40,558 nucleotides of DNA from CBIFVZ01 sp966185765 (GCA_966185765.1 CBIFVZ010000029.1:1-40558); one strand, 5' to 3'; shown: positions 24,512 to 32,380, counted from the stretch's first letter. Program-made: numbers and translations. Notes: generated by a model from the sequence alone, not told the origin.

Positions 24512-25486
24512 ATGACAACTTTTCTACGTTTTTCCCGCTGGCTAACTGGCCTGAGCATGCTGACTGTGTTCGCCTTCAGCGCCCTGCCCGCTATAGCTAA
24601 CACGTACCCCCTACCGCCACCAGGTAGTCGTCTGGTCGGCGAAAACAAATTTCATACCGTTGAAAACGACGGCGGATCGCTTGAGGCTATTGCCAAAAAA
24701 TACAACGTCGGTTTCCTGGCGCTGTTGCAGGCGAACCCGGGCGTGGACCCCTATGTGCCACGAGCAGGCAGCGTGCTGACGATTCCGTTACAGGCACTAC
24801 TGCCGGACGAGCCGCGTGAGGGTATTGTGATTAATCTTTCGGAACTGCGGCTTTATTACTACCCGCCGGGTGAGAAAACCGTCGTCATTTATCCCATTGG
24901 TATTGGTCAACTCGGCGGCGACACCGTCACACCACTGATGAAAACCACCGTTTCCGAGAAACGTGCTAATCCAACCTGGACCCCGACGGCGAATATTCGT
25001 GCACGTTACAAGGCGCAGGGCGTGATTCTACCTGCGGTTGTCCCTGCTGGTCCGGATAACCCTATGGGTCATCACGCTATCCGCCTGGCTGCCTACGGCG
25101 GCGTTTACTTGCTACATGGCACCAATGCCGACTTTGGCATTGGTATGCGCGTTAGCTCTGGCTGCATTCGCCTGCGCGATAACGACATTAAGTGGATGTT
25201 TAGTAACGTGCCTGTGGGTACTAAAGTTAACATCATTGATACGGCAATGAAGGCCTCTCAGGAACCGGATGGTCGCTTGCTGGTTGAAGTACACCAGCCG
25301 CTGTCGAAATCAATTGATGACAATCCACAGACTCAACCTATTGTACAGAGCGCTGGCGTACGCAGCATACTGTCGCAAAATGGCAATAATAGCGCGGTTA
25401 TCGAGAAAGCGATGAGTCTGCGCGCCGGAATGCCGGTCACAGTAGGACACGCAAACATCCCTGCGCCACAAAACAACACCATTTAA
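24512..25486 (+). CDS. ldtC: L,D-transpeptidase LdtC (YcfS)
   Basis: This 324-aa periplasmic enzyme attaches Braun lipoprotein to peptidoglycan. A Sec signal peptide (about 1-29, ending 'PAIA') is followed by 'NTYPLPPPGSRLVGEN', a LysM-like segment ('GGSLEAIAKKYNVGFLALLQ', then 'PYVPRAGSVLTIP'), and a YkuD catalytic domain (about 103-240). The latter contains 'NPMGHHAIRLA', 'LLHGTNADFGIGMRVSSG' and the catalytic Cys and Arg of 'SGCIRLRDND' near residue 217. The variable C-terminal 90 residues are usual for the LdtA/B/C group. A strong terminator follows. Confidence 0.95.
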   Translation: MTTFLRFSRWLTGLSMLTVFAFSALPAIANTYPLPPPGSRLVGENKFHTVENDGGSLEAIAKKYNVGFLALLQANPGVDPYVPRAGSVLTIPLQALLPDEPREGIVINLSELRLYYYPPGEKTVVIYPIGIGQLGGDTVTPLMKTTVSEKRANPTWTPTANIRARYKAQGVILPAVVPAGPDNPMGHHAIRLAAYGGVYLLHGTNADFGIGMRVSSGCIRLRDNDIKWMFSNVPVGTKVNIIDTAMKASQEPDGRLLVEVHQPLSKSIDDNPQTQPIVQSAGVRSILSQNGNNSAVIEKAMSLRAGMPVTVGHANIPAPQNNTI

Positions 25487-25505
25487 CGCCTCATTGGGTA
25501 TAAAG

Positions 25506-25537
25506 AAAAAGGCTCTGTCGGTAACAGAGCCTTTTTT
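25506..25537 (+). terminator. Intrinsic terminator of ldtC
   Basis: GGCTCTGT and ACAGAGCC enclose CGGTA, preceded by five A and followed by six T. The A-run means it can also act on leftward bhsA transcripts ending 40 bp to the right. Confidence 0.9.
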
Positions 25538-25576
25538 GTGGCATAGATAGAGGGTTAGCGCATTAAGGGTTCACGC

Positions 25577-25834
25577 TTATTTGTAGATTACAGCAGTGCC
25601 GTGCAGGGTGTTCGGCCCGTTAACTGAGGTAATTCGATACGATTTAGCCCCCATCTCATCCGCCTTCTCAGCCAGTTGTTCTTCCAGAGACTGGAGGTTG
25701 GGGCCTGCCGTTGCAGAGATGGTCCCCACTTTCTGTTGACCATGTGGCGTACTTTGTACCTCAACAGCGGCAAGGCTTGCAAAAGAGAGTGAGCTTAACA
25801 TTGCGGCAGTCAGGAGCAGATTTATACTTTTCAT
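25577..25834 (-). CDS. bhsA: Multiple-stress resistance / copper-permeability protein BhsA
   Basis: This 85-aa protein of the YdgH/BhsA/McbA (DUF1471) family is also known as YcfR or ComC. A signal peptide ends near 'SFASLAA'. The mature domain 'VEVQSTPHGQQKVGTISA' to 'SYRITSVNGPNTLHGTAVIY' is nearly the E. coli sequence. In E. coli it is an outer-membrane-associated stress protein induced by copper, acid, chlorine and heat, and it lowers copper permeability. The start is preceded by AAGGAAAC. Upstream lie a CRP-like site and two palindromes shared with the divergent TetR gene, which in E. coli encodes its repressor ComR. Confidence 0.95.
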   Translation of the reverse strand: MKSINLLLTAAMLSSLSFASLAAVEVQSTPHGQQKVGTISATAGPNLQSLEEQLAEKADEMGAKSYRITSVNGPNTLHGTAVIYK

Positions 25835-25876
25835 TGTTGTTTCCTTAGCGGGAGCAGATGCTGCTAACAGATTAAA

Positions 25877-25890
25877 TTAACAATCGATAA
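25877..25890. promoter_or_regulatory. Palindrome 1, candidate ComR operator
   Basis: TTAACAATCGATAA differs by one base from the reverse complement of the second palindrome at 25934-25947. It lies 43 bp upstream of bhsA, where it would overlap a likely -10 region, a good position for repression. Confidence 0.5.
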
Positions 25891-25902
25891 CTTAATCATA
25901 GG

Positions 25903-25918
25903 CGTGATCCAGCTCACA
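25903..25918. promoter_or_regulatory. CRP-like binding site
   Basis: CGTGATCCAGCTCACA matches the symmetric CRP consensus TGTGATCTAGATCACA at 13 of 16 positions. It sits between the two palindromes. If bhsA transcription starts near 25869 the site is centred about 41.5 bp upstream, as in class II activation. That start is my inference. Confidence 0.55.
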
Positions 25919-25933
25919 CGTCAAGGCACTTTA

Positions 25934-25947
25934 TTAACGATTGTTAA
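25934..25947. promoter_or_regulatory. Palindrome 2, candidate ComR operator
   Basis: TTAACGATTGTTAA is a perfect TTAAC/GTTAA inverted repeat around GATT. Its centre is 57 bp from that of palindrome 1 and it lies 110 bp upstream of the TetR gene, so one repressor could control both divergent promoters. Confidence 0.5.
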
Positions 25948-26056
25948 ATATTGTGTAAATCAATTGTAAGCAATATACAGTATGAGTTGTTATCTGCTGG
26001 CGAGGGTCAGGTTAACTTTTTATAATAGGGAAATATGACCTTAAGAGTAGCAATCA

Positions 26057-26692
26057 ATGACAACGGCGATGACAGACTGCAGCAAGAAAAGCCGCGGCAG
26101 ACCTAAGGTATTTGACAGAGAAGCTGCGCTGGATAAAGCGATGGCACTCTTCTGGCAGCATGGCTATGAGGCAACGTCAATGGCGCATCTGGTTGAAGCA
26201 ACTGGTGCAAAAGCCCCGACACTGTATGCGGAGTTTACCAACAAGGAGGGGTTGTTCCGGGCCGTGCTGGATCGGTATATCACACAGTTTGCTGCTCGCC
26301 ATGAATCCCAACTATTTTGTCCGCAAAAGCGCCTGGAAGACGCACTGTATGACTTCTTTAGTGCCGTTGCCGCGTGTTATACCAGCGAGGAGACACCTTC
26401 TGGCTGCTTTATTATCAATACCTCCTGCGCGCTGGCCGCTTCTTCAGAAGACATTGCCAGCGCTATCAAACTGCGCCACGGCCAGCAAACACAAACTCTG
26501 GTGCGTTTTTTTACGCTCAAACGTGAAAGCGGAGAACTCCCCTCCAGTTGCGATATTCACGCCCTTTCAGATTACCTGAACTGTATTTTACAAGGCATGT
26601 CGGTAAGTGCACGCGAAGGTGCTGATTATGACGCGCTGATGCGTATCACAAAAACAACGTTAGACCTTCTGCCAGAACTGATTAAAAATTGA
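26057..26692 (+). CDS. comR: TetR-family repressor, ComR-like
   Basis: This 211-aa TetR regulator has an N-terminal helix-turn-helix (about 18-62) with 'RGRPKVFDREAALDKAMALF', 'GYEATSMAHLVEATG' and 'APTLYAEFTNKEGLF'. The ligand-binding domain (70-211) contains several cysteines ('VAACYTSEETPSGCF', 'NTSCALA'), possibly relevant to metal or oxidant sensing. Its divergent position next to bhsA is that of comR (ycfQ) in K-12, whose product represses bhsA and responds to copper. I assign it on position and family, since I cannot align it confidently to K-12 ComR from memory. The start ATG follows a modest AAGAG. Confidence 0.78.
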   Translation: MTTAMTDCSKKSRGRPKVFDREAALDKAMALFWQHGYEATSMAHLVEATGAKAPTLYAEFTNKEGLFRAVLDRYITQFAARHESQLFCPQKRLEDALYDFFSAVAACYTSEETPSGCFIINTSCALAASSEDIASAIKLRHGQQTQTLVRFFTLKRESGELPSSCDIHALSDYLNCILQGMSVSAREGADYDALMRITKTTLDLLPELIKN

Positions 26693-26865
26693 GGGGTTTT
26701 CAGGCATTCAGCCTTTTCCTTGCCGCCAACATACTGACCGCAACGCAATATCCGTAAAATATATCCGCCAAAAAAATATAAGAAAGATTTCCTATTTGCT
26801 ATGCTTATTACCCGGTGCCGCAGTACGCGCCAGTCCCGAGTCATCCTGTTAACAGGAAACGAAAA

Positions 26866-27015
26866 ATGATCCTGCTGTTACCCTTACTGCAAGTGTTAGT
26901 GTGGATAACACTGCTGTTCAGCCTGTGGCTGATAATGGGCGGCACCCTACTGTTTGCAGTGGTCTCCGTGTCAATCACGGCGCTATTGCTGATTCGCCAG
27001 CTGGGTGCTGACTAA
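26866..27015 (+). CDS. Small inner-membrane protein, 49 aa, unrecognised
   Basis: An ATG at 26866 is preceded by AGGAAACGAAAA and opens a 49-codon frame that is almost wholly hydrophobic. Two membrane segments are plausible: 'LLPLLQVLVWITLLFSLWLI' (residues 4-23) and 'TLLFAVVSVSITALLLI' (27-43), separated by 'MGG'. The C-terminus 'RQLGAD' is polar. A clear terminator begins 10 bp after its stop, supporting a real transcript. An in-frame upstream start at 26815 would add 17 polar residues without a ribosome site. I know no E. coli counterpart at this position; function is unknown. Confidence 0.65.
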   Translation: MILLLPLLQVLVWITLLFSLWLIMGGTLLFAVVSVSITALLLIRQLGAD

Positions 27016-27025
27016 GAAGGTGCCT

Positions 27026-27053
27026 GAAAACCGCCAGGGACGAGGCGGTTTTC
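27026..27053. terminator. Bidirectional terminator between the small membrane gene and ycfJ
   Basis: GAAAACCGCC and GGCGGTTTTC form a perfect 10-bp stem around an 8-nt loop, with A-rich and T-rich outer ends. It lies between convergent genes and can serve both. Confidence 0.8.
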
Positions 27054-27059
27054 ACCTCA

Positions 27060-27599
27060 TCAGGCTTTTTGGTTTAATACCAGCTGCCCGTTATTATCCA
27101 GCGGGATTTGTGTACCAGGGTCTTTATCCATACGGATTTTCCCCTCTCTGTCACCAATTTTGTAAGTGACGTCATAACCCAGCAGCTTTTCTGATTTATC
27201 GTAGAGGGTCTTACAGCGCTGCTGCGTTGTGGTGTAGGTATCGTTATCCTGCATAGAGCCTTGAATCTGGTTACCCGCATAGCCACCACCGAGCGCACCA
27301 GCAATAGTCGCGACATCTTTACCGCGACCGCCGCCAAACTGGTGGCCAATAACGCCCCCGGCCACCGCGCCGAGCGCTGAACCGATCAGACGATTTTCAT
27401 CCTGTACGGGTCGACGATGCGTTACGGCAACATTGCGGCACTCTTTTCGCGGCGTTTTTACCGTCTCTTTGATTGGCGTGGCAGAAATAACCTGTGCGTA
27501 CTGCGGTCCGCGCTCGAATACATTCATGCTGGCCACGGCGGCAACGCCAAGGGCCGCAGCCACGCCTATACCGATACCCGCTAACATTGATTTATTCAC
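27060..27599 (-). CDS. ycfJ: Glycine-zipper 2TM-domain envelope protein YcfJ
   Basis: This 179-aa protein equals E. coli YcfJ in length. An N-terminal hydrophobic anchor or signal ('MLAGIGIGVAAALGVAAVAS') is followed by a basic Cys-containing linker ('RKECRNVAVTHRRPVQDENR'), a glycine zipper ('GSALGAVAGGVIGHQFGGGR', then 'GALGGGYAGNQIQG'), and a C-terminal domain with a second Cys ('TQQRCKTLYDKSEKLLGYD'). The start is a GTG at 27599 with a strong AAGGAGG just upstream and an N-terminus (MNKSM) as in K-12. Function is not established; it belongs to the Rickettsia 17-kDa antigen-like group. Confidence 0.93.
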   Translation of the reverse strand: MNKSMLAGIGIGVAAALGVAAVASMNVFERGPQYAQVISATPIKETVKTPRKECRNVAVTHRRPVQDENRLIGSALGAVAGGVIGHQFGGGRGKDVATIAGALGGGYAGNQIQGSMQDNDTYTTTQQRCKTLYDKSEKLLGYDVTYKIGDREGKIRMDKDPGTQIPLDNNGQLVLNQKA

Positions 27600-27752
27600 A
27601 GGACCTCCTTCAATGCTGTGTTAACTCAACAATCTTGCAACATCAGCGAAGACGTAACCAATAAGAATACGGATGAAAAATGCGGGATGATGTGGTAGGC
27701 GGCGAGGATCAGGAGAATTCCTGGAAGAAGGGCGATAATATCAGCAGATTAT

Positions 27753-27784
27753 ACTGCTCTCTCCTCACATGAAAAGAGAGCAGT
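27753..27784. terminator. Stem-loop downstream of ndh
   Basis: ACTGCTCTCT and AGAGAGCAGT form a perfect 10-bp stem around a 12-nt loop, 10 bp after the ndh stop. Reading leftward, no U-run follows, so it may be a weak terminator or a stabilising structure. Confidence 0.5.
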
Positions 27785-27793
27785 CGGCAAAGA

Positions 27794-29098
27794 TCAGTGT
27801 AGCTTCAGACGTGGGCGAATCACGCGGTTGATGCTACCCACCAGCATCATCAGGCCTGTTTTGAAATAACCGTGCAGAGCAATCTGGTGCATGCGGTACA
27901 GCGAGATATAGACCAGGCGCGCCATGCGCCCCTCCACCATCATGGAGCCACGCATCAGGTTCCCCATCAGGCTACCGACGGTCGAGAACTTCGACAGCGA
28001 CACCAGTGAGCCATGATCTTTATAAACGTATGATTTGAGCGATTTGCCCTTCATCTGTGCCAGAATGTTATGTAGCGCACAGGACGCCATCTGGTGCGCT
28101 GCCTGCGCACGCGGCGGTACAAAACCGCCTTCCGGGCGCGCGCAGGACGCACAGTCCCCAATGGCGTAAATATCGGCATCACGTGTGGTCTGTAGCGTCG
28201 GCTCAGTCACTAACTGATTGATACGGTTGGTTTCCAGCCCGCCGATATCTTTCATAAAGTCAGGCGCTTTAATGCCTGCCGCCCAGACCATTAAGTCAGC
28301 CTGGATAAACTCACCGCCTTTCGTATTCAGGCCATCGGCTTGTGCGCTGGTGACCATTGTATTGGTCAGCACACGCACACCCAGTTTGGTTAGCTCACTT
28401 TGTGCAGCTGATGAAATGCGCGGTGGCAGTGCAGGCAGAATGCGCTCACCCGCTTCCACCAGCGTCACGTTTAATGCCTCACTGGTAAGCCCTTTATACC
28501 CATAGCTGTGCAGTTGCTTCACGGCATTATGCAGTTCAGCGGAAAGCTCAACGCCGGTCGCCCCGCCGCCCACAATGGCAATATTCACTTTGCCGTTGGC
28601 ACCCAGATTTGACGAATATTTCAGGAACAGATTGAGCATCTCCTGATGAAAACGGCGCGCCTGATGCGGGTTGTCCAGGAAAATACAATGGTCCTTCACA
28701 CCCGGTGTGTTGAAGTCGTTAGACGTGCTCCCCAGCGCCATCACCAGGGTGTCATATGCCAGCTTGCGCTCCGGTACCAGTAGCTCGCCCTTCTCGTCGT
28801 TCAGTGCCGCAAGCGTAATGGTTTTACCTTCTCTGTCGATATCTATCACCGAGCCGAGCTGGAACTGGAAATGATGATTGCGCGCATGCGCCAGGTAGCT
28901 GATTGCATCCACGCCCTCATCGAGCGAGCCGGTTGCAACCTCATGCAGCAGAGGTTTCCACAGGTGACTGTGGTTACGGTCTACGAGTGTTACTTTCGCT
29001 TTTTTACCGCGCCCGAGCTTTCTGCCCAACTGCGTTGCCAGTTCCAGACCACCGGCCCCGCCACCCACAATTACGATTTTTTTCATTGCCGTCGTCAA
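27794..29098 (-). CDS. ndh: NADH:quinone oxidoreductase II (Ndh)
   Basis: This is a 434-aa single-subunit, FAD-containing, non-proton-pumping NADH dehydrogenase on the inner face of the cytoplasmic membrane. The FAD site is 'KIVIVGGGAGGLELATQLG' at the N-terminus and the NADH site is 'NIAIVGGGATGVELSAEL' near 168-185. Also visible are 'YAIGDCASC', 'PPRAQAAHQMA' and the amphipathic membrane-binding tail 'YFKTGLMMLVGSINRVI'. The start is a TTG at 29098 with GGGGGA 6 bp upstream; the ATG at 29086 is too far from that site, and the N-terminus MTTxxKK agrees with E. coli. An FNR box lies upstream. Confidence 0.97.
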   Translation of the reverse strand: MTTAMKKIVIVGGGAGGLELATQLGRKLGRGKKAKVTLVDRNHSHLWKPLLHEVATGSLDEGVDAISYLAHARNHHFQFQLGSVIDIDREGKTITLAALNDEKGELLVPERKLAYDTLVMALGSTSNDFNTPGVKDHCIFLDNPHQARRFHQEMLNLFLKYSSNLGANGKVNIAIVGGGATGVELSAELHNAVKQLHSYGYKGLTSEALNVTLVEAGERILPALPPRISSAAQSELTKLGVRVLTNTMVTSAQADGLNTKGGEFIQADLMVWAAGIKAPDFMKDIGGLETNRINQLVTEPTLQTTRDADIYAIGDCASCARPEGGFVPPRAQAAHQMASCALHNILAQMKGKSLKSYVYKDHGSLVSLSKFSTVGSLMGNLMRGSMMVEGRMARLVYISLYRMHQIALHGYFKTGLMMLVGSINRVIRPRLKLH

Positions 29099-29201
29099 CG
29101 TAAATCCCCCAAAATTTGCTTACCAATTGTTAATTAAAAGTTATTTATATAGCCCTTAATTAACAACAGGTTACTGATACTGAAACGTTCAACCTCATGG
29201 C

Positions 29202-29207
29202 AGAATA
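29202..29207 (-). promoter_or_regulatory. ndh: Putative ndh -10 element
   Basis: On the minus strand the hexamer is TATTCT, about 100 bp before the ndh start. It places the transcription start near 29195, which puts the FNR box about 50 bp upstream, the arrangement I recall for the E. coli ndh promoter. Confidence 0.45.
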
Positions 29208-29236
29208 GCATGAACGGCGCATTGGTCATACCAAAT

Positions 29237-29250
29237 TTGATATGCATCAA
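29237..29250. promoter_or_regulatory. ndh: FNR binding site of ndh
   Basis: TTGATATGCATCAA is a perfect match to the FNR consensus TTGAT-N4-ATCAA. FNR represses ndh under anaerobic conditions in E. coli. Confidence 0.85.
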
Positions 29251-29274
29251 CTTTTACCGCTTAAAAGATAGACA

Positions 29275-29300
29275 AAAAGGCCAGCAAGTGCTGGCCTTTT
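29275..29300 (-). terminator. Terminator of the hinT-ycfP operon
   Basis: AAAAGGCCAGC and GCTGGCCTTTT form a perfect 11-bp stem with a 4-nt loop. On the minus strand it is followed by T and G, so it ends leftward transcripts from ycfP. Confidence 0.88.
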
Positions 29301-29321
29301 AACTCTCTGGAGGTAGGTCGC

Positions 29322-29864
29322 TCAGCCGAGCGTTTTGAACGCTTTGATACGTTGAAGGTGCGGTGAGATATCACGAAACTTGTGAGTTTGCTGCTCGTCC
29401 CAGACAATTTCATAATAAGGATGTAAAACCGCCGCTGAACGTGCGCTATCCAGCGCTTCATCATGACGCGACAATATTGTCAGGCAGCGGTCGCGATTCT
29501 TCTCACGAAAGTTATCCACACACTTTGTGGCAATATCCTGGTACTCTTCCGGCCGGTCAATCTTGCCTTCCATATTCTCATACGGGAACAGGTTAGGATT
29601 GAAAATCGCCTGACGGATGTCGCACAAAAAGCCGATGCGCTCCGCCCAGTAACCACCAAGCCCAACACCACAAATCAGTGGCCTGTCGTCAACGTTTAGC
29701 TGCAACATTTTGTCGACTTCTTTTAGCAGATGCTGCATATCGTGCTTCGGATGGCGCGTGCTGTAACTAATCAACCTGACATCCGGATCAATAAACTGCA
29801 ATTGCAGCACTTTCTCATGATTGCCGGGGCTGTTTGAATCAAAACCATGTAAATAGATAATCAT
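29322..29864 (-). CDS. ycfP: YcfP, alpha/beta-hydrolase-like protein
   Basis: This 180-aa protein is nearly identical to E. coli YcfP, a UPF0227 esterase-like fold. The N-terminus 'MIIYLHGFDSNSPGNHEK' carries the oxyanion-type HGF motif and 'LICGVGLGGYWAERIG' is the nucleophile-elbow region, although the usual Ser is replaced (GVGLGG). A conserved His lies in 'WDEQQTHKFRDISPH'. I start at 29864, which follows GAGGGTG and gives the family length; the frame open to 29942 runs into nagZ. No enzymatic activity is established. It is the last gene of the leftward operon. Confidence 0.93.
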   Translation of the reverse strand: MIIYLHGFDSNSPGNHEKVLQLQFIDPDVRLISYSTRHPKHDMQHLLKEVDKMLQLNVDDRPLICGVGLGGYWAERIGFLCDIRQAIFNPNLFPYENMEGKIDRPEEYQDIATKCVDNFREKNRDRCLTILSRHDEALDSARSAAVLHPYYEIVWDEQQTHKFRDISPHLQRIKAFKTLG

Positions 29865-29886
29865 TGCACCCTCACCGCACAGAATT

Positions 29887-30927
29887 TTACCCGACCTGCC
29901 ACTGCGCCTTATGTGCCTGCCAGCGCTCATTAAGCGTCTCAAGCTGCTGACTTACCTGCTTCCAGCGTGCAGACTCCCGCAATGCCTGCCGGGTGAACGA
30001 ACTTTGATGATACAAATCAGTAACACGCTGCGCGTTGATCGGTGACAGGTTATCCAGCACGTCTACCGCGCCCTTACGATTATTACAGACAAGGATCATA
30101 TCGCAACCTGCATCCAGTGATGCCTGTCCACGTTCTGCATAGCTGCCCATCACCGCAGCCCCTTCCATTGACAGGTCATCAGAGAAAATCACGCCATTAA
30201 AACCAAGCTCTCCGCGCAACACGGTTTTTAGCCAGTGTGGCGAACCACTGGCAGGACGGTCATCCACGTCACTATAAATAACATGTGCCGGCATCACGGC
30301 ATCGAGTTTATTACGCTCAATCAAGGTGCGGAATACTGCCATATCCCTGGCGCGAATCTCCGCCTGCGGGCGTTCATAACGCGGCGTTTCTTTATGCGAA
30401 TCTGCTGTCACCGCGCCGTGTCCGGGGAAATGTTTGCCGGTACTTTTCATGCCTGCGCTATGCATGCCATCAATAACACGCTCAGCCAGCTGTAACGCTT
30501 TTAGCGGGTCTTCATGATAAGAGCGCTCGCCAATCGCGGCGCTGATATGGCCCACGTCCAGCACTGGCGCAAAGCTGATATCAATATCCATTGCTATCAT
30601 TTCACTCGCCATTAACCAGCCCGCTTCCTGGGCAAGCTTCATCCCCTCTTCCATACCCAATAAAGCGGCAAAAGACTGTGCCGCCGGCAGGCGTGTAAAA
30701 CCATCGCGAAAACGCTGCACGCGCCCGCCTTCCTGATCGACTGCCACCACCAGACGCTGGTGCGACGCCTCGCGAATCTGGCGCACCAGTTCGCGAAGCT
30801 GCTCAGGGTCATGATAATTGCGGGTAAAAAGAATAAGCCCACCTACCAGGGGATGCTGTAAAATTTCCCGTTCTTCACTATCCAGCTCAAAACCCGCCAC
30901 GTCCAACATCACCGGACCGATGCTCAT
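29887..30927 (-). CDS. nagZ: Beta-N-acetylhexosaminidase NagZ
   Basis: This 346-aa cytoplasmic glycoside hydrolase family 3 enzyme removes GlcNAc from anhydro-muropeptides during peptidoglycan recycling; its product feeds NagK and controls AmpC induction in species with ampR. Motifs are 'GGLILFTRNY', 'VAVDQEGGRVQRF', 'KHFPGHGAVTADSHKETP' (the flexible loop with the catalytic Asp-His pair) and 'VIFSDDLSMEGA' with the nucleophile Asp. Its ATG overlaps the thiK stop by four bases. The C-terminus is slightly longer than in K-12. Confidence 0.97.
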   Translation of the reverse strand: MSIGPVMLDVAGFELDSEEREILQHPLVGGLILFTRNYHDPEQLRELVRQIREASHQRLVVAVDQEGGRVQRFRDGFTRLPAAQSFAALLGMEEGMKLAQEAGWLMASEMIAMDIDISFAPVLDVGHISAAIGERSYHEDPLKALQLAERVIDGMHSAGMKSTGKHFPGHGAVTADSHKETPRYERPQAEIRARDMAVFRTLIERNKLDAVMPAHVIYSDVDDRPASGSPHWLKTVLRGELGFNGVIFSDDLSMEGAAVMGSYAERGQASLDAGCDMILVCNNRKGAVDVLDNLSPINAQRVTDLYHQSSFTRQALRESARWKQVSQQLETLNERWQAHKAQWQVG

Positions 30928-31742
30928 CTCTCATGCTCCCTACATTGCAGCCGCCGCCATGCGTCGTCTGCCAGTTGAATAAAGTGTTTTTGCCGGGTTT
31001 GCTGCCAGCGTCGTTCATACCAGGACGCCGCAAGCGTATGTACCCACGGTTGCCAGCGCAGTACCTGGCGTGCCAGCCTCTCTGGATTGAGGCCGGACTG
31101 CGCAGCATACGCCTCAATCAGTGGTTCTCCATAACCACAAGCTGCCAGCTCAAGCGCAATATCGCTGTCGCCCGCATACTCCCAGTCAATAAGCCGCAGC
31201 CCGCCCTGCGTTCTGATAAGGTTATAGCCATGTACATCCATATGCAGTGGCGAGAGCTTAAGCGGAGTTGGCTCGCCCACATGGCACAGCCGCCTGAGTG
31301 TACGTAACCAGAGTAACGAGCGGCGCTCGGGTGCCGCTGCCTGCCAGTAGAAGGCCAGTAATGTTAACAACGGAATGCGCCAGCCAAAGCATGGCTGGCC
31401 GTGAAGGCGATGCAGCAACTCAGCCAGCGCCTCAACGGGCACAGTGTCACCACAGGATTCCCCCTCGAGCCATTCGGTTACCAGCCAGCCCCCTGTCAGT
31501 AAATACGGCTGTGGACCGATCTGCGGAGCAAGGCGTTTTAGCACCCGGTGCTGGCGCGCCAGTGACACGCCTGGCACCGTTGCAGACAAACAACGACGCG
31601 CGGCAAAGATTTGCGTACCTGCCTCTATCCGAACAAGGCCACCGCTTAACCCGCCAACAACAGAAACAGTCCCGGCGGCCTCAGCCGCCGGGAAATATCG
31701 TGAGATTAATGCCTCACACGACAGATTACTGAATGCGTTCAA
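30924..31742 (-). CDS. thiK: Thiamine kinase ThiK
   Basis: This aminoglycoside-phosphotransferase-fold kinase phosphorylates thiamine for salvage. The catalytic loop is 'PLHMDVHGYNLI' and the metal-binding Asp is in 'LIDWEYAGD'; 'GLSGGLVRIEAG' is the nucleotide loop. I prefer a TTG start at 31742 (272 aa, 'MNAFSNLSCEALISRYFP'), preceded by AAAGG at 5 bp and close to the 274 residues of K-12 ThiK. A GTG at 31772 (282 aa) is the alternative. Either start lies inside the end of lpoB, so translation is coupled. The sequence is more diverged from K-12 than its neighbours. Confidence 0.88.
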   Translation of the reverse strand: MNAFSNLSCEALISRYFPAAEAAGTVSVVGGLSGGLVRIEAGTQIFAARRCLSATVPGVSLARQHRVLKRLAPQIGPQPYLLTGGWLVTEWLEGESCGDTVPVEALAELLHRLHGQPCFGWRIPLLTLLAFYWQAAAPERRSLLWLRTLRRLCHVGEPTPLKLSPLHMDVHGYNLIRTQGGLRLIDWEYAGDSDIALELAACGYGEPLIEAYAAQSGLNPERLARQVLRWQPWVHTLAASWYERRWQQTRQKHFIQLADDAWRRLQCREHER

Positions 31743-32373
31743 CGCTACCTTTACCTGACCAGATAATTTCACCAGTCTGCACCAGCATCAGCTGCATTTG
31801 CAGCGTCGGTGAGTTCACATTGCCATTGGCGCTGGTGTAAAGCACGTATTGCGCTCCCACATTGCGGGCAATACCAATCGCTTTACTACGGCTCCCAAGA
31901 CTATCCTGGGCTGACAGGCCCAGCTGCTGCTTCGCCGTGGCCAGCTGAGACTCGCCCACAAGCGTAAATGTCCCATTGTTCGCCAGTGCATTACGCAGTG
32001 CTGCAGTCGCTTTTGCCGATGGCAGACTACCGTTAGTGCGGTTATTCACGCTATCTACCAGCAGCACACTACCGGCACTCACGCCATCTGCCTGTAACAT
32101 TTTCCCCATCATCGGCTGCACTGCACCGTCCCAGTTCCACACGCGCTCACGTGGCGGTTGAGGTTGCTGGGGCTGCGGCTGTGTGACCGGCCCCGGTTGA
32201 GTGGGTATTTCCGGCACCTGCGGCACCGTCACGGGCGGGGTCGGCTGCTGCGGCGTAGGTTGCGCTTTTTCAACCGGTGCTGTTTTGTTTCCACCTCCGG
32301 TGAGTCCACAACCCGCTAACAACAACGCTGCCGTTACCAGCAGCATGTAACGATGGATTTCCTTAATCAACAT
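31726..32373 (-). CDS. lpoB: Outer-membrane lipoprotein LpoB, activator of PBP1b
   Basis: This 215-aa lipoprotein reaches through the periplasm to activate penicillin-binding protein 1b. The signal peptide ends in the lipobox 'LLLAGCG' (Cys22). A proline/glutamine-rich disordered linker follows (about 30-75, repeated 'PQQP', 'PTQP'). The folded domain (75-215) contains 'SVLLVDSVNNRTNGSLPSAK' and ends 'LMLVQTGEIIWSGKGSV'. The start follows GAGGGGTGA. Its 3' end overlaps thiK. It is exported by the LolCDE machinery encoded elsewhere in this window. Confidence 0.95.
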   Translation of the reverse strand: MLIKEIHRYMLLVTAALLLAGCGLTGGGNKTAPVEKAQPTPQQPTPPVTVPQVPEIPTQPGPVTQPQPQQPQPPRERVWNWDGAVQPMMGKMLQADGVSAGSVLLVDSVNNRTNGSLPSAKATAALRNALANNGTFTLVGESQLATAKQQLGLSAQDSLGSRSKAIGIARNVGAQYVLYTSANGNVNSPTLQMQLMLVQTGEIIWSGKGSVERIQ

Positions 32374-32380
32374 TCACCCC

